This document shows, in pieces, positions 45,936 through 58,217 of a stretch of DNA of 64,000 nucleotides (position 1 is its first letter; every line of letters starts with the position of its first letter). The notes under the pieces were generated by a model. The model saw only the letters and a program-made list of their open reading frames with translations. It was not told the origin of the DNA and made no database searches. The position numbers and the translations under genes are program-made. The DNA comes from Styela clava (lineage: Eukaryota; Chordata; Ascidiacea; Stolidobranchia; Styelidae), in NCBI RefSeq assembly GCF_964204865.1, contig NC_135262.1, forward strand, positions 14,880,001-14,944,000, read 5' to 3'.

Positions 45936-46400
45936 GTTTTTCGACATTCGACAGAGGTGGAAACATCACACACGGTTGTGAAATGTGCCAAGTAATGGTA
46001 CCGTTATGGTTTAGTAATCATGCATAGTGGGTTCGTTTTCTTACCATTTCTATTTATCTTATTGCATTTTCATTCAAACTACGCTTATCACAACCTCCAA
46101 CTCTGAGGACTCAACTATATTTAATTTCGAGATATAAATATACTTAGGTATATGAAGATTTATTAACATAGTTTTATGATATGCTTGTTGTAGTTCAACT
46201 GGACCCAATGTATCAAAGACAATCACACTGTAGGTCCTTCTTGCATTTATAGTTCATATTTTATGTAAATCAAAGCGTTAGAAATTTAACTCGTTTATAT
46301 CGAGTTTATATCGAGTTTATCGAGTTTATATCGAGAACTTTGATAAGGTAATCATATAACAGGGACTGACATTGATTTGCCCATTCAGAATATTTATTAT
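45936..46400 (-). mobile_element. Solo gypsy gag-region fragment, shorter copy
   Basis: Counterpart of 11429-12045 with about 120 bp deleted near 46335. A short tandem repeat sits at the deletion point. Confidence 0.65.
46294..46336. repeat. Short tandem repeat of TTTATATCGAG
   Basis: Four imperfect copies (one shortened to TTTATCGAG) in the gag fragment, next to the deletion relative to 11800-11950. The other copies have only one TTTATATCG here. Confidence 0.8.
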
Positions 46401-46429
46401 GATAGTATTTACAGCCAATTACTGTGCTG

Positions 46430-47045
46430 CAGTCCATATATAATTTCATTGCTCGTATTTTACTGCAATTAAGTTGACAAATATTTTATAATATCTGGTT
46501 ACTGCATTTTAGACCTTCTTGGCTTTCTTCCCCGTCAATATAACAAATCCGTATAATCCGATGAAGCAATGTTTGTCTACAAGCTCAACAAGTCAGTCGC
46601 TCCCTATATAATTAGTCATGGTTATGACGTTGAATTCTCACAATTTATTTGTATATTTTAAGTTGGTCAGTTTCTTCTCTAAATATCAAACAGCCCACAC
46701 ATACATGTAAAACTGCTTATATCGAAGGAGAAAAGTTTTGAGATAATTATCACATGTAAAATTAATCACCAATTATATAAAACGCATGTGACGCTCAAGA
46801 TGCATTCGAAAGAATGCCATTGTTTATTTCAGCTGTTTTAAAACTGTCCGTTTTAAAAAGTTCGATTTACAGAATTCAAAATATGTACTAATATTTTCAT
46901 CATAATTGTCTAATAAATGTATTGTATTGTATAAATATTTTTAAAATATATGTCACGTCGAAGCGCCAAGCGCCATATATAGAAGTTAAGGTCAATCCCA
47001 AGATCCATATCTCAGAAAAGTTTTTAGCTAAGATGAGACTATATT
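46430..47045. other. Intergenic DNA, nothing recognised
   Basis: Collinear with 12060-12675. No exon or repeat of note. Confidence 0.5.
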
Positions 47046-47052
47046 GTTGGTA

Positions 47053-48298
47053 TAGGAATGTTACAAAACGCGCTTTTTCGCGCCAAAAAATGTACGCACC
47101 ACGTCTGCTAAGTACCGTAACGCCGTGTCAGAATACCGCTCATAAAAACGACTACGGACTGCCTGCTGTTGTTTGGAATTCCATGAAATTTTGACATACC
47201 TTAGATAAAATGCGCAACTATGATTCGTTATTTGAGTTTTTTCATTAGCGCATAAATTTCCCAACATTCGGGGCTTTTAAAAATTACGCTAAAGTTATAC
47301 GTACTGCAAATTAATGATATTGTCTATGGACACCAATAAAATATATATGGACGCATGTATGTCATTCCTAACTTGATACTTACCAATTTTTATGAAGTTT
47401 GTTCAATCAGAACATCGTTAATTATTACCCGCAACGAGGCACTGTCAAACTAATATGCTCAACTCCAGGGTTAATTTGCGACGATCTTCCGACGGCTTCA
47501 ATGATCGTTGCCAGAATGAAATCCTAAAATAATCTCAATTTTCTTAGATGTGACGCACATCGAAAAATTAAGGATTGATATATATTTTTTTTTTCATATT
47601 TATTAAAGTTCTTATTAAAAAAGTCAATTCGCATACGTTTACGAAACGGTACAAATTAATTCAAGGCACGAGAAGTATGATCTTTGCACGCGTCTGTCAA
47701 CGCGCATTAGTTATCGACTGAATGCCGACATTTCCCTCGCAGCGATTTCTCTCGTTTAGCGTGTCACTAAGCGCGGTAAATATCTTATGAGTTAAGGAAT
47801 ATTAAATGATAATTAATCGTTCATTAAGATTGGATATCAAAAACGCTAAATCAGTTAATTGCCGCGTAGGCGGGGACTTGCGTAGTGGGAAAGTCGTTGA
47901 CGACCAGAGGTTATGTAAAGTTCAGAAACTTTCTCGTACATAATTAATTGGAAAGCAGCTAATATCGTTAAAAAGAATTTGTAAACTTTTTTGCATTAGG
48001 TTCTTCTATTCACAATAACTTTTCGTTCCTAATTTTTTTCGATTACCTTCAAAAATAGTCGAGATACTTTCTGTTGTTTATCGGTCTGACATTCTCGCGG
48101 TCACAGTTTTTGAGTCGGCACAATACAATCCTTATGGAAAAAATTGGCCTATCGGGCGGTACTTAAATGCCGATATCTCCGTTAATTCTTGACCGTTTTT
48201 CGCAAACTTGGTATTGTTTTCTTATTTTCACTTAGATCCATCCACTGGTGCAGTTTTATTTTAATCGGATGAACTTTAATTTTTTTGTAACATACCTA
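47053..48298. mobile_element. 1246-bp insertion with TAGGWATGTTAC ends
   Basis: Flanked by the 7-bp repeat GTTGGTA (47046-47052, 48299-48305); the empty site at about 12680 reads GTTGGTATAGGGTTTCGG. Ends TAGGAATGTTACAAAA and TTTTGTAACATACCTA are inverted repeats. No long ORF or recognisable transposase, so a non-autonomous DNA transposon of unassigned class. Confidence 0.85.
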
Positions 48299-48305
48299 GT
48301 TGGTA

Positions 48306-49009
48306 TAGGGTTTCGGGGCTGAGTTTTTATTTCGGTCGTTATATTCAAATACAAATCTGAAATTAATGTTTGAACCTGAACAGAGGGTATTTTATCATGT
48401 TTTCTTCTAAGAACAAATGTGGGAATTTATTTTTGAGTGCTGTTCTACAAAAACGATGGCGAAAATGATGTGAAAAAAACTGATGTAAACTTGAGCCGAT
48501 TCCCTGGCAAACTCGGAAAACTTTGATCCAAGATCTGAAAGTGATTTACCGAAGTTAGATGATCCGAAGTCATGTGAGACCTTAAGTATGATTCAGGTCA
48601 ATAAGGTCGGAAAAACAAACTTTAATGTTACAATGTTTTGTCTGAGGTAACGATCTAAAATTTAGTAAACACTTTAAGAAAGTTGAAAGGATTGGGACAA
48701 AGTGACACGACAGTGCATTTCTATAAACCTAAATTTTACAGCTGAAACTGAAATTTTAGCAGCTTATGACAATATATATACTTAGTTTGTCATAATATTA
48801 GCAAATAATTTTTCCTATTTTGAATCGTGGAAGCGCAAGTGAACTTTTGAAACAAAACTATAAGAAAAAAACTATTATACTTCCATGATATAAGTTCAAC
48901 ATTCAAGCTATCAAATTCGACAAATCAATAATTTTTGATCAGATAGATAGTACTTTTCACATATGAAACACATAAACCTTGAACGAAGAATCAATATTGA
49001 TCGTGTAAT
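48306..49009. other. Intergenic DNA, nothing recognised
   Basis: Collinear with 12684-13387. No gene or regulatory element supported. Confidence 0.5.
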
Positions 49010-49085
49010 CACATTTTACGCAAAACCCCAAGAAATCTGGTTGTAATAGGTTCATCAAACATTCCGTGATTTTCATGATTCGGAT
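49010..49085 (-). pseudogene. Last-exon remnant of a minus-strand G lectin, copy 2
   Basis: Same decayed exon end as 13388-13464: GMFDEP, RFLGVL and a stop in the right place on the minus strand. Isolated. Confidence 0.7.
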
Positions 49086-49109
49086 CCGATTCATGTTTAT
49101 ATATAACAT

Positions 49110-49863
49110 AACAAGGCTAGCACCGCAGAACGGAACCTTTGGTTTAAAACCGTATTGTTCAGTTTAAAATTCACTTCAAAATGTCAATATTGTCAACATC
49201 AATGTAATAAATAGGCTACTGCTTATCTAATTGATAGTGATATATTTTTAATCTGATGTGAAAATGAATATGCACGGTCTAATACGAATTTCAGTGATGG
49301 GAAAAAGATACGATTGTACGTATAATGTTGATACGTACGTTGTTGTTATAAATGTTGATGCTCTCCGTGTTGACATAGTAAATCAATGATTAACCTATCT
49401 AAATGAAGACAAAATTAAATGTATCTCTCGATCTCAATGTAATTCAATTGTAACGAAAACACGTAAGAGAATAATAAAAAAGTTTGATGAACCTTTTCGA
49501 AAACATTTTCTTTCACCCTCACTTTTCGTATTTAAATGAGGTCAAATACTATGGTTGTTTATAGTTAGCCTCATTTGCATCCATTGGGTATAGCACAAAA
49601 GAGGCCACTTATAAAGTCTGTAATAAACTTGAGAAACCTTTATGTGAAGTTTTTCACGATATCAAACTGGTGATTGATTTTTGGCAACGTCAACGCTCAC
49701 ACATATACACTCGAGAAAATGTCAGCTTTTTGTAGCATAAAATGAAAAAAGGGGTATCATACCACACTATAAGTATCGTGTCAATATATAGACTATAAGA
49801 AAAGGAAAATCGGTTCCGTTGTAGATACGTGTTTGATTTGCGATTTAAGTGAATAGACTGACA
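49110..49863 (+). promoter_or_regulatory. Upstream region of G2 with candidate TATA box
   Basis: Near-identical to the G1 upstream block. TATATA at 49785-49790 lies 74 bp before the ATG. Confidence 0.4.
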
Positions 49864-51765
49864 ATGAAAATGCATGTTTGCATTTATTTGGCCATTTTCT
49901 TGTTGGCATTTATCTTAGGTCATACGCAAGGCCATGACAATAAGAAAATAATGGTCTGTGAAGACTTGGATGATGTGTTCGGAAATGAAAATCAACAAAG
50001 ACCCGATGTCCGGTCTCAAGTTAATGGACCCCCCGGCAAAAAGGGGCCCCCTGGAATTAAGGGAGAGAAAGGAAATGTTGGCACCACAGGGCGGCAAGGT
50101 TTATTGGGTCCACCGGGTGCGAGAGGATTGAAAGGTGCAACAGGCTCTCCTGGTGTTGCTGATGAAACTGAACTTCAAAGAATTCATCAAGGTAATTATT
50201 ACAACAACATTTGTTGAACAATGACTTTGCCAACTTTCTGCGCCTGAGAGACTAATTGTTATCGATACTATGGCAAGTGTAGGAAAAAGCTTATCAAGCA
50301 TATTAAATTTCCGAAATTGATTAATTAATTAATACCATTAATAAGTCGATTCAACGCCAACAGATTCCAGAACTTATACTTGACCACAAGTATATCCATC
50401 TTACATATATCAAAATAAAAATGGAATTTCTGAACATTATTTCAAATAGCTTTAATTTTTTTCTATTAGACATTGCCGACGTTGATGGTATAGCAAAAGG
50501 TATTGAGACTAGATTAAACGATTTGGAAGGAAAGTGTATGACAAGAAGAGATTTAGGTATGATACACAAGATTATTTCTCTACTTTTATTTGAGTTTTAA
50601 ACTTTGTGGAAATGTTCCACAGATTGAAATATAGAAATCTTTAAATAATAATTTATTAGTTTTATGCAAGCTATATTCACTAAGACTATAAAATAGACCA
50701 GTATGGTGGTCCATCGTTGTCACGCGGAAAATTAAAAAAAATAAATTAAAACAAAATAAAACAAAATTTGCAAAAAAACGAAACTAAAATAAAAACGGAA
50801 TAAAAAAATAATGAAATAGCCAAAAAAAAAAACGATTAAAATGAAAATAAAGAGGTTTATCCTTGTCAGACGTTTTCATTTGAAAAAGTGTTGCTTCTGC
50901 TCGGGGCAGGTAGAAACCTGTGGAAAGGTTAATCCATATATCATTTAGAAATTAAACTTATTCCACTCAATGCAAATTAGTAGTGAATTGGAAACCCAAG
51001 GAACACCGTTTGTAAGCGTAGAAGTATGTATGACAACGTTGGTGCAAGGCAGAAGCAACATTTTTCAAAATAAACCCCCTGTCAACGATATTTTAATCTT
51101 AATTTTTTATTCCGTTTTCATTTCATTTTTGTTTTATTTTTGTAAACTTTATTTAATTTTTATATTTTCTATTTTATTTTTTAGAGTTTTTCACTGATAA
51201 TTTGGCGCCAAACGAGCAAAAAGTTTGGGAACCTCTGAAATGGGCAATCCTAAACATTTTCATTTATATTTAGAAAATTGCGATGAAGTTTACGATGGAA
51301 AGTGTTACGTGTTGATCACAAATGATAACCGCCTAAATCTAGACCAAGCAAAAGCGAGTTGTCGAAGGATCGGCGGGAATGCAGCAAACATTTATAGCAA
51401 AGATCACTTCTATAAGATGGTTGCATTAATCCGGTCACGGATCGTCATCGGGCATTATTACCATCACCTATGGACGGGAATGACATTAAACACGAGTGTA
51501 AGTTTTCACCTGCAAATACAACCACAATGTTTAATAACTGCAAATTTTGTGTTCATCTTTTTTCTGTTTGATCTTTCAGACAAAAAAAATTTATTTATCC
51601 AATGGAAGAACAGCTGCCTACACACGCTGGTTACCAAATAGACCATTCAATCCTGCAAGACCTTACATGGGCATTCACGTTCCATCAGATTCAAATCATG
51701 TAAATCAAGGAATGTTTGATGAAAATTCCTCATACAGACTTCTCGGGGTTTTGTGTGAAATGTGA
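49864..51765 (+). CDS. G2: secreted collagen-domain C-type lectin, four exons, intact
   Basis: Exons 49864-50191, 50470-50556, 51274-51497, 51580-51765; exon lengths and phases identical to G1; 274 residues. Signal peptide about 1-23, Gly-X-Y 55-99 (15 triplets), neck 110-138, CTLD 139-274. Visible differences from G1 are few: F for L at 39, G for R at 130, G for E at 222 (SNGRTAAY), L for V at 231 (RWLPNRP), PSDS for QSDP around 251-254, and Y for F in SSYRLLG. Most lie in the second half of the CTLD, the usual ligand-facing part. Intron positions match G1. Probably a soluble, oligomeric recognition protein; ligand unknown. First gene of cassette 3 and the only G with an intact T partner. 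Confidence 0.9.
50702..51185. mobile_element. MITE remnant in G2 intron 2
   Basis: Same right-truncated fold-back element as in G1, starting TATGGTGGTCCATCGTTG. Confidence 0.65.
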
Positions 51766-52735
51766 TTGAAAGCGAACTTTAATATTGATACTTCGTTCAA
51801 AGTTTTCTTTTGTATATGTTTTCTATGTATTCATAAAAAGGCTGAATGAACAGCAAACTGCATAACTTTTGTAAAGACATTACATAAGAATTGCTTTTTA
51901 CAATTGCTCATCAACGTGTCTGAATGATGACCCCATTATTCCCGTGTCTGTTTAATTCTAATTTGAAGATTTTAGTCAGCATTGCCGCTATATGAATATT
52001 AGTTGGCTGTATTATATATATTGGCTGTATTTGTATGTCACGTTACCAACCCTATCGAAATGAAAAGCCCAATAGGATTAGCTTACTATTTGAATGAGAA
52101 CACAAAACGCTGAAAATGCCTTCAGCCTAATGCAAAATTAAGTCGATGAGATCTCAGTCCTACTTCATCAATGAACCATGCTCGTTATCAGACGATTTCT
52201 GCAGGGTTGACTTTCGAGTTTCTCAAACGAAACGGTAAACGCAAACATAGAACCAAATTTGCCACAAAAATTTGTGCGTGATACACCCGACTTTTAATGG
52301 ATTTTCATAACACACATAAAACAAAACATTTCATAGACTTGTTAACTTTCCGCCTGTGTCTAAATTGACTTATGATTCAAATAAATGTACATTGGAATGC
52401 AATTATCGCCTGCGTCACACAGCTAGCTTGTGGAATTATCGAAGGTGAAAATGAAAGTAAATGAAGCATTAAAAGAAACTTCGTACTGAACCTAAATCAA
52501 TACCTAAGAAATTTTCGCAAACGTTTGGAAAAATCGCTGAATATTATCTAGCAGAGTTGAATTAGGTACACGTTCGATAGACTTGGGTATAAATTTGGGC
52601 ATTTTGCACTAAAAATGAATCATAACTAATAATTTACTTTTATAGTCTGCTTTATATGCCTGCTACAGGAGTATCTGGAATTAAATTTTAAAACAAAATT
52701 TGAAGAACTTTCAATACAGACAATAACGGCTCGCA
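51766..52735. other. Intergenic between G2 and T3
   Basis: Shared cassette spacer, shorter than in cassette 2 because the W MITE is absent. No exon seen; the T3 transcription start is not identified. Confidence 0.5.
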
Positions 52736-55700
52736 ATGGTAAAAGACAAAGATGATCGCAAGAAAAAAATACACAAGCAGTTGGGTAAACATCAGCTACT
52801 GGCACTTTATGGAATGAAAATACTAAAAGTAAGTTTATTTATAAAAACTGTTGAATAAGGTCAGTTGTTCATCACGTTGTCGTATTCAAACCCTTTAGTT
52901 ATAAGTGAAATATTTGCTGAAGTACTGAGGTTTGCACGCTTTCTATGGTATATAATGATTTTTTGGTGACAAATGAGAATGCACAGTGTTACTGTGAACA
53001 CAGCATCATCTAATTAATTAATTGCAATAATAAAAAATAATGAAAATACATAGTAATCCCTGCTAAGGACACACTCACAACTTAGTAGAGTCACTAGGTC
53101 AGTATTTCATTCGGCGACCCAAAGAGTTCAGCCCAAACAGTGGATCTTAGCCCACGTTTGATAAAGATCAAATGATTGGTTGCAACTTTCAACAACACTT
53201 CATTGTGATTACGTGCCGTTTTGTGGAATCGTTCTTTAAATGGAATATTTCCAATATTGATGCTTCAATTTATACGTGTTGTACATAGTACTTCATTATA
53301 ACGTTATACAACAAACAGCAATTATATGTCGAATGGTTTTCATGAAACCTAAGTGGAAATATTCTAAATTTAGCATACAAACTCTGCCGAAATATTTTTT
53401 CAAGTTCGTGTTTTCAACAGCAAAACGTAAATTCATTGTTATTGGAGTGGTGATCGTGATCATGGCTGTGTCAATAGCTGTGCCGGTGACTTTATTGGGT
53501 CTCAAAAAAGAAACTATTCCAGATACGACGGCATCAACGCGGGCAACAACATCGGGGAATATGCATGGTAAGTAATTTCAAGCAAAAAATTATAGTCAAT
53601 ATTTTTTTTCGTTAGTTTTTAATCAGTTAATTGTATATTTTACAATTACGGTCAATTTCATGTCAATAACTGTCTCAGGCCTACAATCTGGTAGTGAGAT
53701 GAAAATTCGTTTTCGATGTTGGACTATAATATAATAGTGGGGTTTTCAACGACGACGACGAGAAAGTGCTGCCTGTAGCATACGTAGAAAGATATAGAAA
53801 GTGTGAAAAATTCAGGATTGCTAGATTGTCGGTTGTTTACATAAGATTCGGGGTACGCGTTACGTTGTAATACAAGCGGTTACACTTATAAATTGATCTA
53901 TGCCAGCATAATACAGTTCAGGAATATTGATATTATGTGGTCAAATTAAATTTAAAATTTATGAAAAATTTAAAAATATATATTGTCACGGTAGAGAGGC
54001 GTCACAAACGGAATAGCCAAGGCTGATGTGAAAAGGGTTGAAATGGTGCAAATCCAGGCCCACACATGCGGTCCGCAGATTCATTATCTGTGGCCCGCGT
54101 CGCATTCGGAAAGTACCGTATATGCTCGTTTTACCGCCCGATCTTGATTAATAAGAGCCCATTTGAATAGCCGTCCGTGGGAACAGAACATAAAAACGAG
54201 AATATCGGTGGGAGACCGAAGACTTATCGATCGAAACCGCGGTTTCGATTCATGACTCTATAGTGACACCGCGTGTACCATCACTAATTAATAAATAACT
54301 CGCTAATTATACGACATAATTCATCCATAATCGATATTCTCGTTTCAATATTGAAAGGGCGTCGCAAAACTTTTCTTCTTTTGCGGATTTGTACCTGCGG
54401 TGCGTAGAAAAAGTCAAAATTTTCGTTATTCTCGTTCGAATCATACTTGAGATTGAGAACTGGAAATGACAATATATTTATAATTGTAACGATCGATCTT
54501 ATCTATATGTGACTTCACAAACAAACAACCTGACAAAACAACAAGCGTCCGTGCTTGAATAAGGGCCCGGTTAGTGAGTTTGGTTTAAAAATATGGGCCC
54601 GGGCTAAAAAACGAGGAAATATACGGTAATAAAAAAATTGCATTTTGTGTTGTTTAGTCATAAAATTAACCAGAAAATCTCCTGACGTATTGTTACATCA
54701 CTAATGTCACTGAATTGACTAGTGATATGGCTAGCTGAGGCAACGTTTGGTCGGGAATATATGCTAACAATTTTGGCATCATAGAAATCTAAAAATCGAA
54801 TGCGGAAAATAATGTCTATATGCCGGAAAATTTAGTAATTACTCTCCTGTACCTCACATTGTGAAATCAATCAATCTGTTATTTTGTAAACATAAGTTTG
54901 AAAAAAAAAGTTGACAATTCAAACAGGTTTTCAACTAGATGCGGGAGGAATAACACCACAATGCTTACTTGATATGTCTGCAAGTTGTGTCGATGAAAAA
55001 AGAATATAATTTAGAACGGCATTTTGAAATCTTGTGAGCAATGAGCATTTCCAGAGTCAAGATTTTACCTAAATTTGTGGAAGCACTTTTTCCGTTATGA
55101 AGAGTTTGAAATCCTACACTAAATGTAGATATAGAAAGAGTTTTGTAGGTTTTAGAAAATTTTTTGGTGGTTTTTACATGCCTTAATGTGTTAGCTTAAT
55201 AAATGACAAATACTGATCAATGTGTTTGCACAATACAAGTGTTTGTTATGTATTGCACTGCTTACCTATTCTTGGCACTATTGTGGCCCCAAAAATAATT
55301 TTGGGGCCCCGGAGCCGACAACCTTGGACCACCCTGAGTTAGACATAGGATCCGGCAAGTTTTAAATAAGATAAATTTGGAATGTTTATCGCAGGATCGA
55401 CTGTATCTATGAGCATACAGCAAAAAAGTAAGACTTATGAACATTTTTCAAAAAGTTTAATTTCAGTAAACCATGATATAATTATATACTATTATAAGCA
55501 TGTAACTATGACATTGAGATATGTTTTGAAGAATCTTTTCTCTTGCGTTTATGTTTTCTCAGAATTTTGTGAAGTAAAAAATGACAAAAGAGGTCTGTGT
55601 TACTGGACTGAAATCCATCAAAAACCAGATGTCGATTATTTACGAGCAGTTTCTATTTGCAAACAAATGTCGATGGAAATTGCTGTCATACAGAAAAATG

Positions 55701-57134
55701 ATCCCATTTTTAATACGTTCATTTCTTCGAAATTGCTGAAATCAAATCCTCCACATCGTTATTGGACAAGCGTATGGACAAATATGACTGTTGATTTGAA
55801 GGTATAAACGTAACTACCGTCAAGTGTGTTAGAATTAAAACTTTTCTTAGAGTTTATCATGATGGATTGGTTTTGAAGATGTGCGTTACTATCGATGTGC
55901 TATTGCAGAACCAATTTTATAACCAACATGATCAATGATCTCAGATTATGCTGACGTCATTGCTTAATATTGATGTCTATAGATAAGACTTATGATCAGA
56001 TATAACGTTTGAATCTCGTATAGGTCCTGTGCGCAGACTTAGATCGGGTTGGGGAACGCAGTGGCAACTGTTTTATCACCTCAAAAAAGATCCCATCACA
56101 CGTCTCACGAAAATTGTATTGTATTAAGATTCACAGTTTATCTACTATAATATAGATTTTTAATCTTGACTGTATTTTCACGGTTAATAATGAATAAATA
56201 TTTATTTTATGATAATCCAAATATTTTTTTAAAGATTTTCTCGCACGCGATTTCTTTCGAAGGAATAAAGGTTGAGAAATATTGGTTTAATCATGTGCAC
56301 ATTGAACCTTTTCAAATTTTTGATTTAGTATTTCATACATAAAATATTGCTTTTGCTCTACATCCGCGATCAAATTTATAGGACTATTTTGAAAACTTAA
56401 TCATCGTAAAGCAAGTTCGATATTTTTTTCCACGTGTATTATAGTGGATTCGGTTTTTCTGTTATCGTCGCACACAACAAAGTTGTCAGTCATCGTATAC
56501 AATTCAATTTATCGTCCATTTGAAATCAAAAAGTTTTTCTCAAAAAGTTTCATAACTTACATTCTTTGCTTGACCGCATTGAACAATAGTGCCCAAATTT
56601 AAAAGTTTCTCATAAAAGACTGCAGTCCCTACTTCCAATTTTGCCTTTATAATTTTCAGAGATTGAGTAGGAAGAATTATATTTTTTCTGATCAGATTGT
56701 TGAAATCATCGATCAAATCAATATTTTCTCAAGATTTGAAGATCAGATACGTGATGTTGACTCAATGCTACAAAGCTGTATAAACATTTCAGCTGTTCGA
56801 ACTTTGAATCTCTGCCTTTGTCGTAGATTACCAACATAATTCAGTTCGCTTTATTTTGTGTAAACGTTAACATATTGATTATCCAATATTACAACTATCT
56901 AGATTTTACATCAAGTTTAATACCATTAATCTTCTTTATTTATTTCAGACTAGAGTGGTTTCTCCTCCGGGTAGTTTAGACAACTTCCTTTGGTATGGAA
57001 TATTTGATGCTCCTCAGCAGAAAACGTGGACAAGAATTGTTTTGATTGTCATTGATTTTGCTGCTTGCACTATTGTCAATTCTGATCCTTCCAAAATGAC
57101 CTATGGAGCTGTGTGTTCGTTTCCCATACCATGA
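52736..57134 (+). CDS. T3: type II membrane C-type lectin, five exons, intact
   Basis: Exons 52736-52828, 53405-53567, 55395-55427, 55563-55801, 56949-57134; all GT/AG and in phase; 237 residues. Cytoplasmic basic tail 1-40 (MVKDKDDRKKKIHKQ), membrane segment about 41-65 (FIVIGVVIVIMAVSIAVPV), Thr/Ser stalk about 70-96, partly from a 33-nt exon that could be skipped without changing frame, then the CTLD 97-237. The CTLD has Cys in EFCEV, GLCYW, SICKQ and AVCSF, an extra Cys in FAACTIV, and SVWTNM in place of WIGL. EPN/QPD and WND motifs are missing, so binding is probably not classical Ca-sugar. No ITIM or ITAM in the tail. Inferred cell-surface recognition receptor. Last exon 186 nt, as in the G genes. 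Confidence 0.87.
54055..55336. mobile_element. Degenerate hAT-like element in T3 intron 2
   Basis: Left end worn to CAGGCCCACACATGCGGTCC, right end CTTGGACCACCCTG. Carries the nested MITE at 54114-54628. Confidence 0.5.
54114..54628. mobile_element. Nested MITE with TACCGTATAT ends (T3)
   Basis: TACCGTATATGCTCGTTTTA...ACGAGGAAATATACGGTA; internal arms ACGAGAATATCGG / CGATATTCTCGTTT. Confidence 0.65.
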
Positions 57135-57163
57135 TATTTTTGGTGCAGCTCACCTTCTATATA

Positions 57164-58217
57164 CAGGGTGATCAGACAGTGTAGACAAATGTTTTAGTGA
57201 AATATTTACAATATAGCAAAATAGCATTACAAATATAAATAATAGAATTCATTTTTATTTTTCGATATATCCTCCCTTTGCCGTCATCACACGCCTCGAT
57301 CTGAGTGGAACTTAACTGCACGAGGCACGTATAGTTTCTTCCGAAATCTTGTCCCAATAAGTCATCAACCTATGCTTTAGAGAAGTTCTGAGTTCCGCGC
57401 ACCACTAGTGGTACGCAAGCAGCTTTGAATCATTACAACAATTAATTTTTCTATTCGCTGAAGGACGATTATAGCGCTACCGATCTTTGTCTTTTATAGA
57501 TCGCCCTCGTCCATCACTGACCATTCAAAACGGAACGGGCATGTTTTCGGCATTTTGCATGATATGTCACAGTGCGTCTGCATTAAATGAGGGAGCGTTC
57601 GTGATAGCGGCTAGCACTGTTCAAAGTGTAATCGTACGAGGTTTCGGATAATTTAGCGATTATGATAAGATGTATTGTGACGTAACGGACAAATTGGCAA
57701 AAACGTGCCCGTTTCGTTTCAGGTGGGCACAGGGGCGTAGCAGAAATTTTTCAAAAGGTAGGGGGTTCTGTCAGATCGAACGCTGGAATACGCGTGTTTT
57801 TAGTAGTCTTGGAGGTTCTAAAAAACATTTCAAGCTACGAAAAATGTTATCTATGGACTATGATACAGAAAATTGATTTTATTTTTTTTATATTTCAATA
57901 GGGGGGGGGTCCACCCGCAAAACCACCCTCCCTGGCTACGCCACTAATTGGACAGTAATGGTCGAGGGCGGTCTCTGACGACAAGAACGCCGTTTAGCGA
58001 ATACAAAAGTTAATTGTTGCAATAATTCAAAGCTGAAATACTCCCGTGTATCAGACTGACATCAACTAATCTTAAGGCAAAAATTGATGACCTGTTGGGA
58101 CAAAATTTCAGAAAGCACCATACGTGCCTCGTGCAGTCAAGTTTCAATCAGATGCGTGTAGTGAAGGCAAAGGGAGGATTTATCGAAAAATAACAATGAA
58201 TTTTAATATTTATTTTT
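57164..58217. mobile_element. Palindromic mariner/Tc1 derivative P3, right end lost
   Basis: Left end CAGGGTGATCAGAC after TA, as in P1 and P2. Outward transposase C-terminal fragments near 57255-57365 (minus) and 58092-58197 (plus). The right outer arm is replaced after about 58217 by unrelated sequence starting TTGGACACGTTTATTGG. Confidence 0.75.
57730..57944. mobile_element. MITE with CAGGGGCGTAGC ends in the P3 centre
   Basis: Left end CAGGGGCGTAGC and right end GGCTACGCC are inverted, with a G run at about 57901 and CCACCCGCAAAACCACCC near the right end. P1 and P2 hold only its left portion. Confidence 0.7.
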
